From Rhodobacteraceae bacterium Araon29 (lineage in GTDB: Bacteria; Pseudomonadota; Alphaproteobacteria; Rhodobacterales; Rhodobacteraceae): DNA of 64,000 nucleotides. The DNA is taken from positions 2,347,501 to 2,411,500 of the forward strand of contig CP046865.1 in NCBI GenBank assembly GCA_039640505.1. The letters are read 5' to 3'. Position numbers and translations under genes: made by a program. This document shows positions 8,399 to 15,869 of the stretch, piece after piece. The notes under the pieces are model-generated. The model was not told where the DNA came from and made no database searches. It was given only the letters and a program-made list of their open reading frames with translations. The stretch's first letter is position 1, and every line of letters begins with the position of its first letter.

Positions 8399-9202
8399 AT
8401 GGTCTCGTTTACCGAAATTTCTTGTGCCCAATTGTTCAAGCAGATCGGCCTGCAAGATACCCCGCAGATTTTAGATGTAAGATTGGATGAGGATTTCGAA
8501 CCCGATGCATTTTTAATCCCTTCATCCTATCGCCTTCCATACACAGAGGTTGAAAAATCTTTGGACCACATTCAGAGCTCAAAGGTTATTGTCGTTTGCC
8601 ACGAAGGGCTTAAATTATCCCATGGCGTGGCGGCGAAACTGCGCAGCAATATGATAGATGCCTGTGCCTTGAGCGGTGGTTTCGTCGAATGGCGCAAGCA
8701 GGACTTACCGGTTATTTCGGCAAGCCAACTGCCGCCCAAACAATATATAAATGGCTTATGGGTCACCCGCCATCGCCCCAAAATTGACCGTATTGCATGC
8801 CCATGGCTGGTGCGCCGATTTGTTGATCGCAGGGCGCGATTTTTATATGTACCACCCGCCCACGTGCTAGATGTTGCTGCACGATTTGAGGCCATTTCTT
8901 TTGATATTCATGGCGGTGAATTCTTTGACCAAGATCCCTTTTCTAGCTTTGACATGCTACTCGATAAGATCGGACTAAAACACCCGGCGCTGACCAAAAT
9001 GGCGGGGGTTATTCGTGCAACAGACAGCGGCCGCTTGCAAGATGCGCCTGAAGCGGCTGGTTTACTCGCATTTTCGGTAGGATTATCCAAACTCCACCGA
9101 AGTGACACTGCGCAAATGGAAGCTGGATTACATCTCTATGATGCTTTGTACCTTTGGGCCAGAGACGGGCTAAAGGAAACCCATGGCTGGCCTCACGAAT
9201 AG
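8399..9202 (+). CDS. rhodanese-ChrB fusion protein (chromate-resistance type)
   Basis: A 267-aa two-domain protein. Residues about 1-105 form a rhodanese domain with cysteine C67 in CHEGLKLSHG. Residues about 115-265 match the C-terminal ChrB domain (WVTRHRPKIDRIACPWLVRRF, IHGGEFFDQD). ChrB domains are linked to chromate sensing or resistance, and rhodaneses carry sulfane sulfur; the fusion is known in proteobacteria. No chrA transporter is adjacent, so a role in chromate is not shown here. A ribosome site (CAAGAGGATG) precedes the ATG. Confidence 0.8.
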   Translation: MVSFTEISCAQLFKQIGLQDTPQILDVRLDEDFEPDAFLIPSSYRLPYTEVEKSLDHIQSSKVIVVCHEGLKLSHGVAAKLRSNMIDACALSGGFVEWRKQDLPVISASQLPPKQYINGLWVTRHRPKIDRIACPWLVRRFVDRRARFLYVPPAHVLDVAARFEAISFDIHGGEFFDQDPFSSFDMLLDKIGLKHPALTKMAGVIRATDSGRLQDAPEAAGLLAFSVGLSKLHRSDTAQMEAGLHLYDALYLWARDGLKETHGWPHE

Positions 9203-9680
9203 AACTAACGTTGGCATCAGGGCACTTTTTTCTTCAAATCAGGTTTGCAATATCGGCAAATTTTGCTTTGACGGCCTGATCGTTTGTTTGGATTTGATGC
9301 ATGATGGCAACTCAAAGCTTTATAAGAGGGCAAAATAAGATGGCAAATTCAGTCCCGCTGAAAACATGGTGTGGTTTACAGACCGCAAGGCACTGCGTTA
9401 AAAAAGCCTTTTTGGTTTAGCCTTCGTATGCAGTTGATACTGTATAGATCACCCCTTTGGCTGAATATCCTTGTGACCATGAGCAAAGACTGGCTTGCTC
9501 GGCAGGACTGGGTTAAGTAGGGCGTAATCTTTGTCCTTCGACAATCTTTATCGGGCGAGTTGGCAATGCTACAGATCCAGCAGCTTTAGAAAAACTATAA
9601 TCCAAACATTTTTTCCAGTTTGACCTCTTTAGTTTTCGCCAAAACCTCGTATTGTGAGGCTAAAGTAAAAGGATGATGTG
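9203..9680. other. 478-bp stretch without a supported gene
   Basis: AT-rich spacer between the rhodanese-ChrB gene and sspB. It holds only a 26-codon frame (9340-9420) with no recognisable similarity, and no clear promoter, hairpin terminator or RNA gene by eye. The sspB promoter must lie in its right part. Confidence 0.5.
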
Positions 9681-10148
9681 ATGTCGCAAACTTTGGACTA
9701 CGGAAATATTATGAATCGCGCGATGCGTGTATTTGTACGGGATGTCCTACAGCAAGTGGCAGATCACGGGCTGCCCGGAGAGCATCATTTTTTCATCACT
9801 GTTGACACCCAGCACCCAGATGTCGAGATCGCTGAATGGCTTATCATGCGCTATCCTGATGAAATAACCATTGTGATGCAAAACTGGTTTGAAAATCTTG
9901 ATGTGCAAGACGACGGCTTTTACGTGACGCTAAACTTCGGCGACACCCCAGAGCCGCTTTATATTCCCTATGCCGCCATCATTACCTTTGTCGATCCTTC
10001 GGTCGAGTTTGGTGTGCGATTTGAAAAAATCGACGGGCCAGAAGACGAGAAGCCATCCCTTGCCTCTGTCGAGCCAGAGCCCGAGACCACAGCCGAGAAA
10101 CGCGATGGGGACGCCGAAGTGGTAAGCCTTGATAGCTTTCGCAAATAA
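9681..10148 (+). CDS. sspB: alpha-type SspB, ClpXP adaptor
   Basis: SspB tethers ssrA-tagged proteins to the ClpXP protease. The 155-aa product has the SspB fold segments MRVFVRDVLQQVADHGLPGEHHFFITVDTQHPD (ends shown only in part here: MRVFVRDVLQQV and HHFFITVDTQHP), MRYPDEITIVMQNWF and FGVRF, then an acidic linker and the tail VVSLDSFRK that resembles the ClpX-binding tail. ATG 9681 is preferred over the GTG at 9678 because AAAGGA lies at good distance. The ssrA gene is 2.2 kb upstream. Confidence 0.9.
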   Translation: MSQTLDYGNIMNRAMRVFVRDVLQQVADHGLPGEHHFFITVDTQHPDVEIAEWLIMRYPDEITIVMQNWFENLDVQDDGFYVTLNFGDTPEPLYIPYAAIITFVDPSVEFGVRFEKIDGPEDEKPSLASVEPEPETTAEKRDGDAEVVSLDSFRK

Positions 10149-10295
10149 CTTTCTATGCTTAGCTATCTGTTGTGCAGTTCTAGAAAAATGTAATGAACGG
10201 TCGGCAATTCAAAGAGACCCGGGTGAAATTTAACATTGCCTGCCCCTGTCAGCTTTTATACATGTCCTGCATAAGCTTGAAAACCGGAGTATATA

Positions 10296-11687
10296 ATGTC
10301 GCAAACCCGCACCGAAACCGATAGCTTTGGCCCTCTTGAGGTGCCGGCAGAAAAATACTGGGGCGCACAGACCCAGCGCTCTATTTTAAACTTTCCAATT
10401 GGATGGGAACGCCAGCCGGTCTCGATCATACGCGCGCTCGGGGTAATCAAGCAAGCCTGCGCACAGGCCAATTTAACCTTGGGCAAACTTGATGAAAGCC
10501 GCGCAAAAGCTATTGTTCAGGCGGCCTCAGAAGTGGTTGAGGGCAAATTTGACGATAATTTCCCGCTTGTCGTTTGGCAAACCGGTTCGGGCACACAGTC
10601 AAATATGAATGCCAACGAAGTGATCGCCAACCGTGCGATTGAAATTCTTGGTGGTACCATCGGCAGCAAAGATCCGGTGCATCCCAATGACCACTGCAAT
10701 ATGGGGCAATCTTCAAACGATACTTTCCCCACAGCCATGCATATTGCAACAGCCATGAGCGCGCATAACGTGCTGCTTCCCGGTTTGGAAAAACTTCATG
10801 CCGGCCTAGAAGAAAAAATGAAAGAGTTTGACGGCATTATTAAAATCGGCCGCACCCATACTCAGGACGCCACTCCGCTCACCCTGTCGCAGGAGTTTTC
10901 CGGATATGCGCATCAGGTAGCGAAGGGCATTGAACGCATAAAACGGTCGCTTGGCGATATTTATGAGCTGGCCCAAGGCGGCACTGCGGTGGGCACCGGG
11001 CTCAACACATCACCGGGTTGGGATGAAATGGTTGCGCAGAATATGGCGGACATCACCGGATTGCCGTTTGTGACTGCACCGAATAAATTTGAAGCTCTTG
11101 CCGCCCATGACGCAATGGTTGAAATCTCTGGTAGCTTGAAAACTGTTGCCGCAAGCCTGTTTAAAATCGCCAATGATATTCGACTGCTGGGCTCTGGACC
11201 GCGCTGCGGGCTTGGCGAATTGGTGCTACCTGAAAATGAACCCGGCAGTTCGATCATGCCAGGCAAGGTGAACCCTACACAATGCGAAGCCCTCACCCAG
11301 GTTTGCGCCCATGTCATTGGCAATGATGCAGCGGTTGGCTTTGCCGGATCGCAAGGGCATTTTGAACTTAATGTCTATAAACCAATGATGGCCTATAATG
11401 TTTTGCAATCGATGCAACTCATCGGGGATGCCTGCTCTGCCTTTACCGATAATCTGATTACCGGGCTCAAGGCCGACGAGACACGGATCGACAAACTAAT
11501 GCGCGAAAGTCTAATGTTGGTTACGGCGCTGGCGCCTCAGATTGGATATGACAACGCCACAACGGTCGCAAAAACGGCGCATAAAAACGGCACCACACTG
11601 AAAGAAGAGGCCATCGCCCTTGGATTTGTGGACAGTGAAACATTTGACAAGGTGGTGCGTCCGGAAAATATGGTTGGCCCCAAGTAA
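10296..11687 (+). CDS. fumC: fumarate hydratase class II
   Basis: Interconverts fumarate and malate in the TCA cycle; iron-independent. The 463-aa length is standard. Signature [15 protein letters not shown] is present near 317-331, with [12 protein letters not shown] near 105 and [11 protein letters not shown] near 188. A GGAG ribosome site precedes the ATG. The stop codon overlaps the next start (TAATG), so fumC is translationally coupled to a DUF4169 gene. Confidence 0.96.
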   Translation: MSQTRTETDSFGPLEVPAEKYWGAQTQRSILNFPIGWERQPVSIIRALGVIKQACAQANLTLGKLDESRAKAIVQAASEVVEGKFDDNFPLVVWQTGSGTQSNMNANEVIANRAIEILGGTIGSKDPVHPNDHCNMGQSSNDTFPTAMHIATAMSAHNVLLPGLEKLHAGLEEKMKEFDGIIKIGRTHTQDATPLTLSQEFSGYAHQVAKGIERIKRSLGDIYELAQGGTAVGTGLNTSPGWDEMVAQNMADITGLPFVTAPNKFEALAAHDAMVEISGSLKTVAASLFKIANDIRLLGSGPRCGLGELVLPENEPGSSIMPGKVNPTQCEALTQVCAHVIGNDAAVGFAGSQGHFELNVYKPMMAYNVLQSMQLIGDACSAFTDNLITGLKADETRIDKLMRESLMLVTALAPQIGYDNATTVAKTAHKNGTTLKEEAIALGFVDSETFDKVVRPENMVGPK

Positions 11688-11863
11688 TGCCCCAGCCCGT
11701 CAATCTGAACCGGGCCCGAAAACAAAAAGCGCGCGCCGAAAAACAGGCGCGAGCAAAGGAAAATTCGGTCAAATTTGGCGTCTCTAAAGTGGAAAAGACC
11801 GCTGTAAAAAAACGCCTCGAGGCCGAGAGTTCGCGCCTTGATCAGCACCGGCGCGACCAATGA
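11687..11863 (+). CDS. DUF4169 family small basic protein
   Basis: A 58-codon gene starting [19 protein letters not shown], lysine/arginine rich and mostly helical, matching the short DUF4169 family that is common in Rhodobacterales. Its ATG shares the A of the fumC stop codon, and its stop overlaps the start of the next gene (ATGA). Function is unknown; the strong positive charge suggests nucleic-acid or ribosome contact, which is inference. Confidence 0.8.
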   Translation: MPQPVNLNRARKQKARAEKQARAKENSVKFGVSKVEKTAVKKRLEAESSRLDQHRRDQ

Positions 11864-12090
11864 GCCTGCGGCCCCAAAAACGCTCTTTGACACTGCGCGG
11901 TCATCGCACCAGCGTATCTTTGGAAGACCGCTTTTGGCTGGCGTTCCGCACCATTGCAAAAGAAAAAAAGCGCCCCATAAATGTTCTTGCGGCTGAAATA
12001 GATGCGGCGCGCGCACTGGATACAGGACTGGCCTCGGCTATTCGCGACTATGTTTTGCAGCACTATATGGATAAAGACAGCCGCGCCTAA
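11860..12090 (+). CDS. ribbon-helix-helix domain protein
   Basis: A 76-aa protein with a ribbon (RSLTLRGHRTSVSLEDRFW) followed by two helices (LAFRTIAKEKKRPINVLAAEID), matching the RHH_4-type small DNA-binding family. It overlaps the DUF4169 gene by 4 bp, giving a coupled fumC-DUF4169-RHH trio. No toxin gene is adjacent, so it is probably a regulator rather than an antitoxin. Confidence 0.78.
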   Translation: MSLRPQKRSLTLRGHRTSVSLEDRFWLAFRTIAKEKKRPINVLAAEIDAARALDTGLASAIRDYVLQHYMDKDSRA

Positions 12091-12102
12091 ACTGGCTTTT
12101 TC

Positions 12103-12135
12103 TTTGGCCAAATACTCCCGCCGGAGGCGCGCTCT
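12103..12135. repeat. possible Roseobacter-type intergenic repeat fragment
   Basis: The segment TTTGGCCAAATACTCCCGCC continuing GGAGGCGCGC contains the dyads TTTGGCCAAA and CTCC-CGCC-GGAG. Similar GGCCAAATA-plus-GC-rich segments are often seen after genes in Rhodobacteraceae. It lies between the convergent RHH and P450 genes and may serve as a weak terminator. Confidence 0.35.
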
Positions 12136-12147
12136 TTTTTCGCCCCA

Positions 12148-13506
12148 TCAGGTGTCGGTTTGACGCGCTTCAAAGTTCAAATAAATACCAGATTTTGCCC
12201 GCACAGTTAAATGGGCGACCGGCACAGGCGGCGCATGCTCAGTGCAACTGATGCGAAAACTGCGCAGGATACGCGACAGGAAAAGCGGTCCCTCAATCAT
12301 TGCAAACCCTGCCCCGGGACAAACCCGTGCGCCGCTGGAAAATGGCAAAAATGCATCCCGCAAGCAGGTTTTGCCATTGCCTGTTTGCCACCGGCCAGGA
12401 TCAAAACCATCAGGATTTTCCCACAATCTTTGGTGGCGATGCAAATGCCAGGGGCTTAGAACAATCGCGCTGCCCTTGGCGATTTTGCGATCCCTAAAAC
12501 ATTCGGGCTTGGCATTTTGGCGCACCATCATCGGCACCGGCGGATAAAGCCTTAGGGTTTCGCGAAACACATCGCGCGATATTTGAAGCTGGCTAACTAC
12601 GGAAAAACCGCTGCTGTCGTCCAAAACCGAAGCTTCATCGGCCAAATACTGCTGCCAGTCAGGATAAAGCGCCATTAAATACAGCGCCCAAGCCAAAGCC
12701 GATGCGCTGGTTTCATGCCCGGCAAGAAGAAAGATCGCAACTTGATCCACCATTTCATCACGCGAAAAGCAGGCACCAGTCTCCGGATCGGGTGTTGTCA
12801 TTAATTTTGTCACCAAATCCTCTGGGGCCTGCCCGGATTTTATTTCTGTACTACGTTTATCAGTCAGCTCTTGGATCAGAGCGCGTATTTTGCGGGCCGA
12901 GGCTTTAGTTGCACGCCGATGAAACCGTGGTACCCAACGCGGCAGAGGCACGAAAGCTGCGATGTTTAAAATAGGTTGCTGACGTTGATAGCGCTGGAAT
13001 TCCCGAAAGATATCATTTGCGATTTTATCTTCGATTGGAACGGAAAATAAAGTCCTGAAGATCACATCGGCTGCTGCAAAACTGGCAAGCTCTTCTACTT
13101 CGATGATGCCGGGTTTAATGCGCTTTACGGTCGCTTCGCTGGCGGCTTTCATCGCCGGAAAAATTTGCCTTAGCCGCCCGCCTTCAAAGGCGGGGTCAAT
13201 AATCCGCCGCTGACGTTTCCAAAGCGCCCCATTGGTTAAAAAAACGCTATTGCCCAAAAGTGGTCGCAGGCCTTCACTGATGCGTTCTGATTTTGGAAAA
13301 TCATCAGGACTTTCTTTTAAGACTTTGCGGATCAAATCCGGTTGATTGATCAGGTAAGACCGAAAAAACGGTGTTTTAAACTCTGCCATCCAAGCACGGT
13401 ATAAGCGTTCAGGCTGGGCCGATAAAATATCTTTGCGGAACGCCAACATATAGCGCCACAGAGATGTTTTTCCCTGTCGAGATGTAGGTTTTGGCGGATC
13501 TATCAT
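12148..13506 (-). CDS. cytochrome P450
   Basis: A 452-aa haem monooxygenase. The haem-ligand motif FSSGARVCPGAGFAMIEG is near residue 395, the ExxR pair is in ETLRLYPPVPMM near 310, and the I-helix oxygen-binding segment is LLAGHETSASAL near 262. There is no N-terminal membrane anchor. It starts in an ATGA overlap with the end of an alpha/beta hydrolase gene, so the two are translated together. No ferredoxin or ferredoxin reductase is adjacent. The substrate is unknown. Confidence 0.93.
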   Translation of the reverse strand: MIDPPKPTSRQGKTSLWRYMLAFRKDILSAQPERLYRAWMAEFKTPFFRSYLINQPDLIRKVLKESPDDFPKSERISEGLRPLLGNSVFLTNGALWKRQRRIIDPAFEGGRLRQIFPAMKAASEATVKRIKPGIIEVEELASFAAADVIFRTLFSVPIEDKIANDIFREFQRYQRQQPILNIAAFVPLPRWVPRFHRRATKASARKIRALIQELTDKRSTEIKSGQAPEDLVTKLMTTPDPETGACFSRDEMVDQVAIFLLAGHETSASALAWALYLMALYPDWQQYLADEASVLDDSSGFSVVSQLQISRDVFRETLRLYPPVPMMVRQNAKPECFRDRKIAKGSAIVLSPWHLHRHQRLWENPDGFDPGRWQTGNGKTCLRDAFLPFSSGARVCPGAGFAMIEGPLFLSRILRSFRISCTEHAPPVPVAHLTVRAKSGIYLNFEARQTDT

Positions 13507-14699
13507 GCCATATCCCGATGCCGTGCAAAGGCGGTTTCAATACGTGATTTCGAAGCCTTGCGATCCTGAAACCGCTGCCCCAAGCTTATTGGCCCAGCGG
13601 TAATTTGAAAATAGTCATAATCCCGTGGGCGATCAAAGGCGCATAGATATTGAAAATGTAGCCGGAAAAACCGCCATCTTAGTGATTTCCAACGCTCTGG
13701 CGACAGGCTCTGGGTAAAGGCTGCTGAAATGACCAAAGGACCGGTTTTGCCGATAGAAGCTACGCCGCTGACTGCAACCGGATCGCACAGCGCAAAAGAA
13801 CATCCGTCTCCCGGAGCCGATACATCCACCCATGACACCTCACCCATTTGCGACAGGTCATGAAGATCACGGCGCAATGCCGCCGCCTTTGGCAGGAAAG
13901 TCACCATCGGCATCACATGACCCAAGGATAAAAGTCCAATCGGCATAGGCGCGCACTTGATTTGATTACGGCGGCCAAGCTCGGCCAGAACAGATACAGC
14001 CAAATGCGCACCAGATGAATGCCCCACGACCAGAACCTCATCCCAATCTTCTGCCATCGCTTGGGTTACTTTTTGCCCGAATTGCTTTAGGCGCTGGCTT
14101 AATTCTGGTGGATAAGCACCGCCAAACTGGGCCGTAAAGGCATAATCCTGCATCAGGTAATAGGCAAAAATGCGCCCGTCTAAGCGGCGAAAGACCTCTA
14201 AAACCGGCCAGGTTAAAATCATTCCCGGCCAAAACAAATAAGGGTGGATACTGGCCAAAATTGTGCCAGAAATAAAGCCAATTGCCAGTGCAATTATTAA
14301 CTGGCCAAGCAAAAATCCCACAGGGTATAACGCCGCGATCACCGGGCCTTTGCGCACTTTAATCACATCTGCCAAAGCGCCTGTCGACAGATAAATCCAC
14401 GCTGTGCGCAGCAATTGCAGATAGGTGGCTAAAATACCTGCGCGCATGGTGTCTTTGACCAAATCAGACCAAACAAGAACCTCAATTTCAGCCTCACAAT
14501 CCTGATCCCCAAAACTTGCATTAACCTGCCAGCCAAAACGATCTTTCAGGTGAAGCGCGCTTTGGCTGATAGTGTAGCCTGAAATCGCCGCCTGCTCTTG
14601 GGAATTTTGGCGGTAGAGTTCACGATACCGGCGTGCAGGGAAAGGATCAAACCCCGGTATATAGAATACTTTTCGCCGCTTAATCTGCTGCATATTCAT
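13503..14699 (-). CDS. membrane-anchored alpha/beta-hydrolase-like protein
   Basis: About 398 aa from the start MNMQQIKRRKVFYIPGFDPF at 14699; a longer frame reaches 14792 but would overlap ccdA. The protein has an early FYIPGFDP strand, two or three hydrophobic segments at about 120-175, and a nucleophile elbow VVGHSSGAHLAVS near 250, which marks a serine hydrolase or lipase-like fold. It is coupled to the downstream P450 by a 4-bp overlap. I recognise no named family; a lipid or ester substrate is a guess. Confidence 0.7.
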   Translation of the reverse strand: MNMQQIKRRKVFYIPGFDPFPARRYRELYRQNSQEQAAISGYTISQSALHLKDRFGWQVNASFGDQDCEAEIEVLVWSDLVKDTMRAGILATYLQLLRTAWIYLSTGALADVIKVRKGPVIAALYPVGFLLGQLIIALAIGFISGTILASIHPYLFWPGMILTWPVLEVFRRLDGRIFAYYLMQDYAFTAQFGGAYPPELSQRLKQFGQKVTQAMAEDWDEVLVVGHSSGAHLAVSVLAELGRRNQIKCAPMPIGLLSLGHVMPMVTFLPKAAALRRDLHDLSQMGEVSWVDVSAPGDGCSFALCDPVAVSGVASIGKTGPLVISAAFTQSLSPERWKSLRWRFFRLHFQYLCAFDRPRDYDYFQITAGPISLGQRFQDRKASKSRIETAFARHRDMA

Positions 14700-14752
14700 G
14701 CCGCTATCCACTATAACTTTCCACCAAGTATGGCGATTTGAATCATTTTTGA

Positions 14753-15499
14753 CTAACCCAAGTTGCCAAGAACAGGAATTTCCAATAGCCATAAAGTCAA
14801 ACTAGAAAATCCACCGGTTAGCATCAACAATCCAATGGTCCATAATAGCAGCCCCATCAACCGTTCGATTTGAACCATATAGGTCTTCACCCATAAAAGC
14901 ACGCCGCTCAAACGGGATATAAAGACCGCCACAAGGATAAAAGGAATGCCCAGACCCGCGGCATAGACCCCAAGCAATAATGTACCCTTTGCCACCGATC
15001 CCTCTGACGCCGCAAGCGACAAAATAGCGCCCAGCTGCGGGCCAATACAGGGCGTCCAGCCAAACGCAAAGGCCAGCCCCAACACATAAGCGCCGAGTGT
15101 TGATCCGCCGCGATCCCCGGCATCAAAGCGCATTTCACGGTCGAGAAATCCAATCCGGTATATTCCAATAAAATGCAGCCCAAACAGCATCACCAATAGC
15201 CCTGCAACGGCGTTAAAACCTGTTTGATAACTGAGGAAAAACATCCCCAGCGCCGAGGCGGTAAAGCCAAGCAGTAAAAAAACAGTGGACAGCCCCAAAA
15301 CAAAACTAAGCGCCGGCAACAGAGCCGCATAGCGGCGCGTGCCTTGGGAAAGCTCTGAAAGCGATACACCGCTCATATAGGCAAGATAGGGCGGCACAAT
15401 AGGCAAAACGCAGGGACTAAGAAAGGAAAGCACCCCTGCAAAAAGTGCAATCGCCATAGCTGGCAGTAGGCCAGCATTGATCAAAGTGATTCCATCCAT
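14753..15499 (-). CDS. ccdA: CcdA-type cytochrome c biogenesis / thiol-electron transport protein
   Basis: A 248-aa membrane protein with six or so helices. FLSPCVLPIVPPYLAYMSG near 27-45 and FGWTPCIGPQLGAIL near 145-160 carry the two membrane cysteines that pass electrons from thioredoxin to the periplasm. It is the DsbD-core family used in cytochrome c maturation. It lies head-to-head with tusA and upstream of the hydrolase-P450 pair. Confidence 0.92.
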   Translation of the reverse strand: MDGITLINAGLLPAMAIALFAGVLSFLSPCVLPIVPPYLAYMSGVSLSELSQGTRRYAALLPALSFVLGLSTVFLLLGFTASALGMFFLSYQTGFNAVAGLLVMLFGLHFIGIYRIGFLDREMRFDAGDRGGSTLGAYVLGLAFAFGWTPCIGPQLGAILSLAASEGSVAKGTLLLGVYAAGLGIPFILVAVFISRLSGVLLWVKTYMVQIERLMGLLLWTIGLLMLTGGFSSLTLWLLEIPVLGNLG

Positions 15500-15593
15500 G
15501 GCAAAGCCTTAGTTTATTTTAACGCTCTGGTCACGGGGGCCAAACATCACATCTTTGTGGACAAATATCAAAGCACCCCCTAGATGATCCCAC

Positions 15594-15818
15594 ATGACCT
15601 ATAACCTTGATGCTTGCGGTCTGCTCTGTCCGCTGCCTGTTTTAAAGGCTCGTAAAAGGCTTTCACCACTTGCTTCGGGCGAGATGTTAGCCTTGCTCTG
15701 TGATGACCCCGCAGCGATTATAGATGTTCCGCATTTTTGCCATGAAAATGGCCATCGGTTGATCAAAACCGTTGATGAGGGACAGGGAAAGACGCTTTAC
15801 CTAATTGAAAAAGCCTAG
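15594..15818 (+). CDS. tusA: TusA-family sulfurtransferase
   Basis: A 74-aa protein with the defining motif CGLLCPLPVLKARK; C12 in CPLP is the sulfur-carrying cysteine. TusA-type proteins shuttle persulfide sulfur for tRNA thiolation, molybdenum cofactor or sulfur oxidation. It is divergent from ccdA and ends at a strong terminator shared with rne. Confidence 0.88.
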   Translation: MTYNLDACGLLCPLPVLKARKRLSPLASGEMLALLCDDPAAIIDVPHFCHENGHRLIKTVDEGQGKTLYLIEKA

Positions 15819-15825
15819 TCGTTTC

Positions 15826-15857
15826 AAGCGGACCACACTGAATGTGGACCGCTTTTT
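15826..15857. terminator. bidirectional terminator between tusA and rne
   Basis: AAGCGGACCACA (15826-15837) pairs with TGTGGACCGCTT (15843-15854), 12 bp with a single mismatch, followed by a T run on the plus strand. It ends tusA and lies just after the rne stop. Confidence 0.85.
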
Positions 15858-15869
15858 AGGCAGATTGGT

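Noticed and set aside
9340-9420. 26-codon reading frame upstream of sspB
   Set aside because: A purine-rich site precedes it, but it has no similarity or coupling to a neighbour; too short to support alone.
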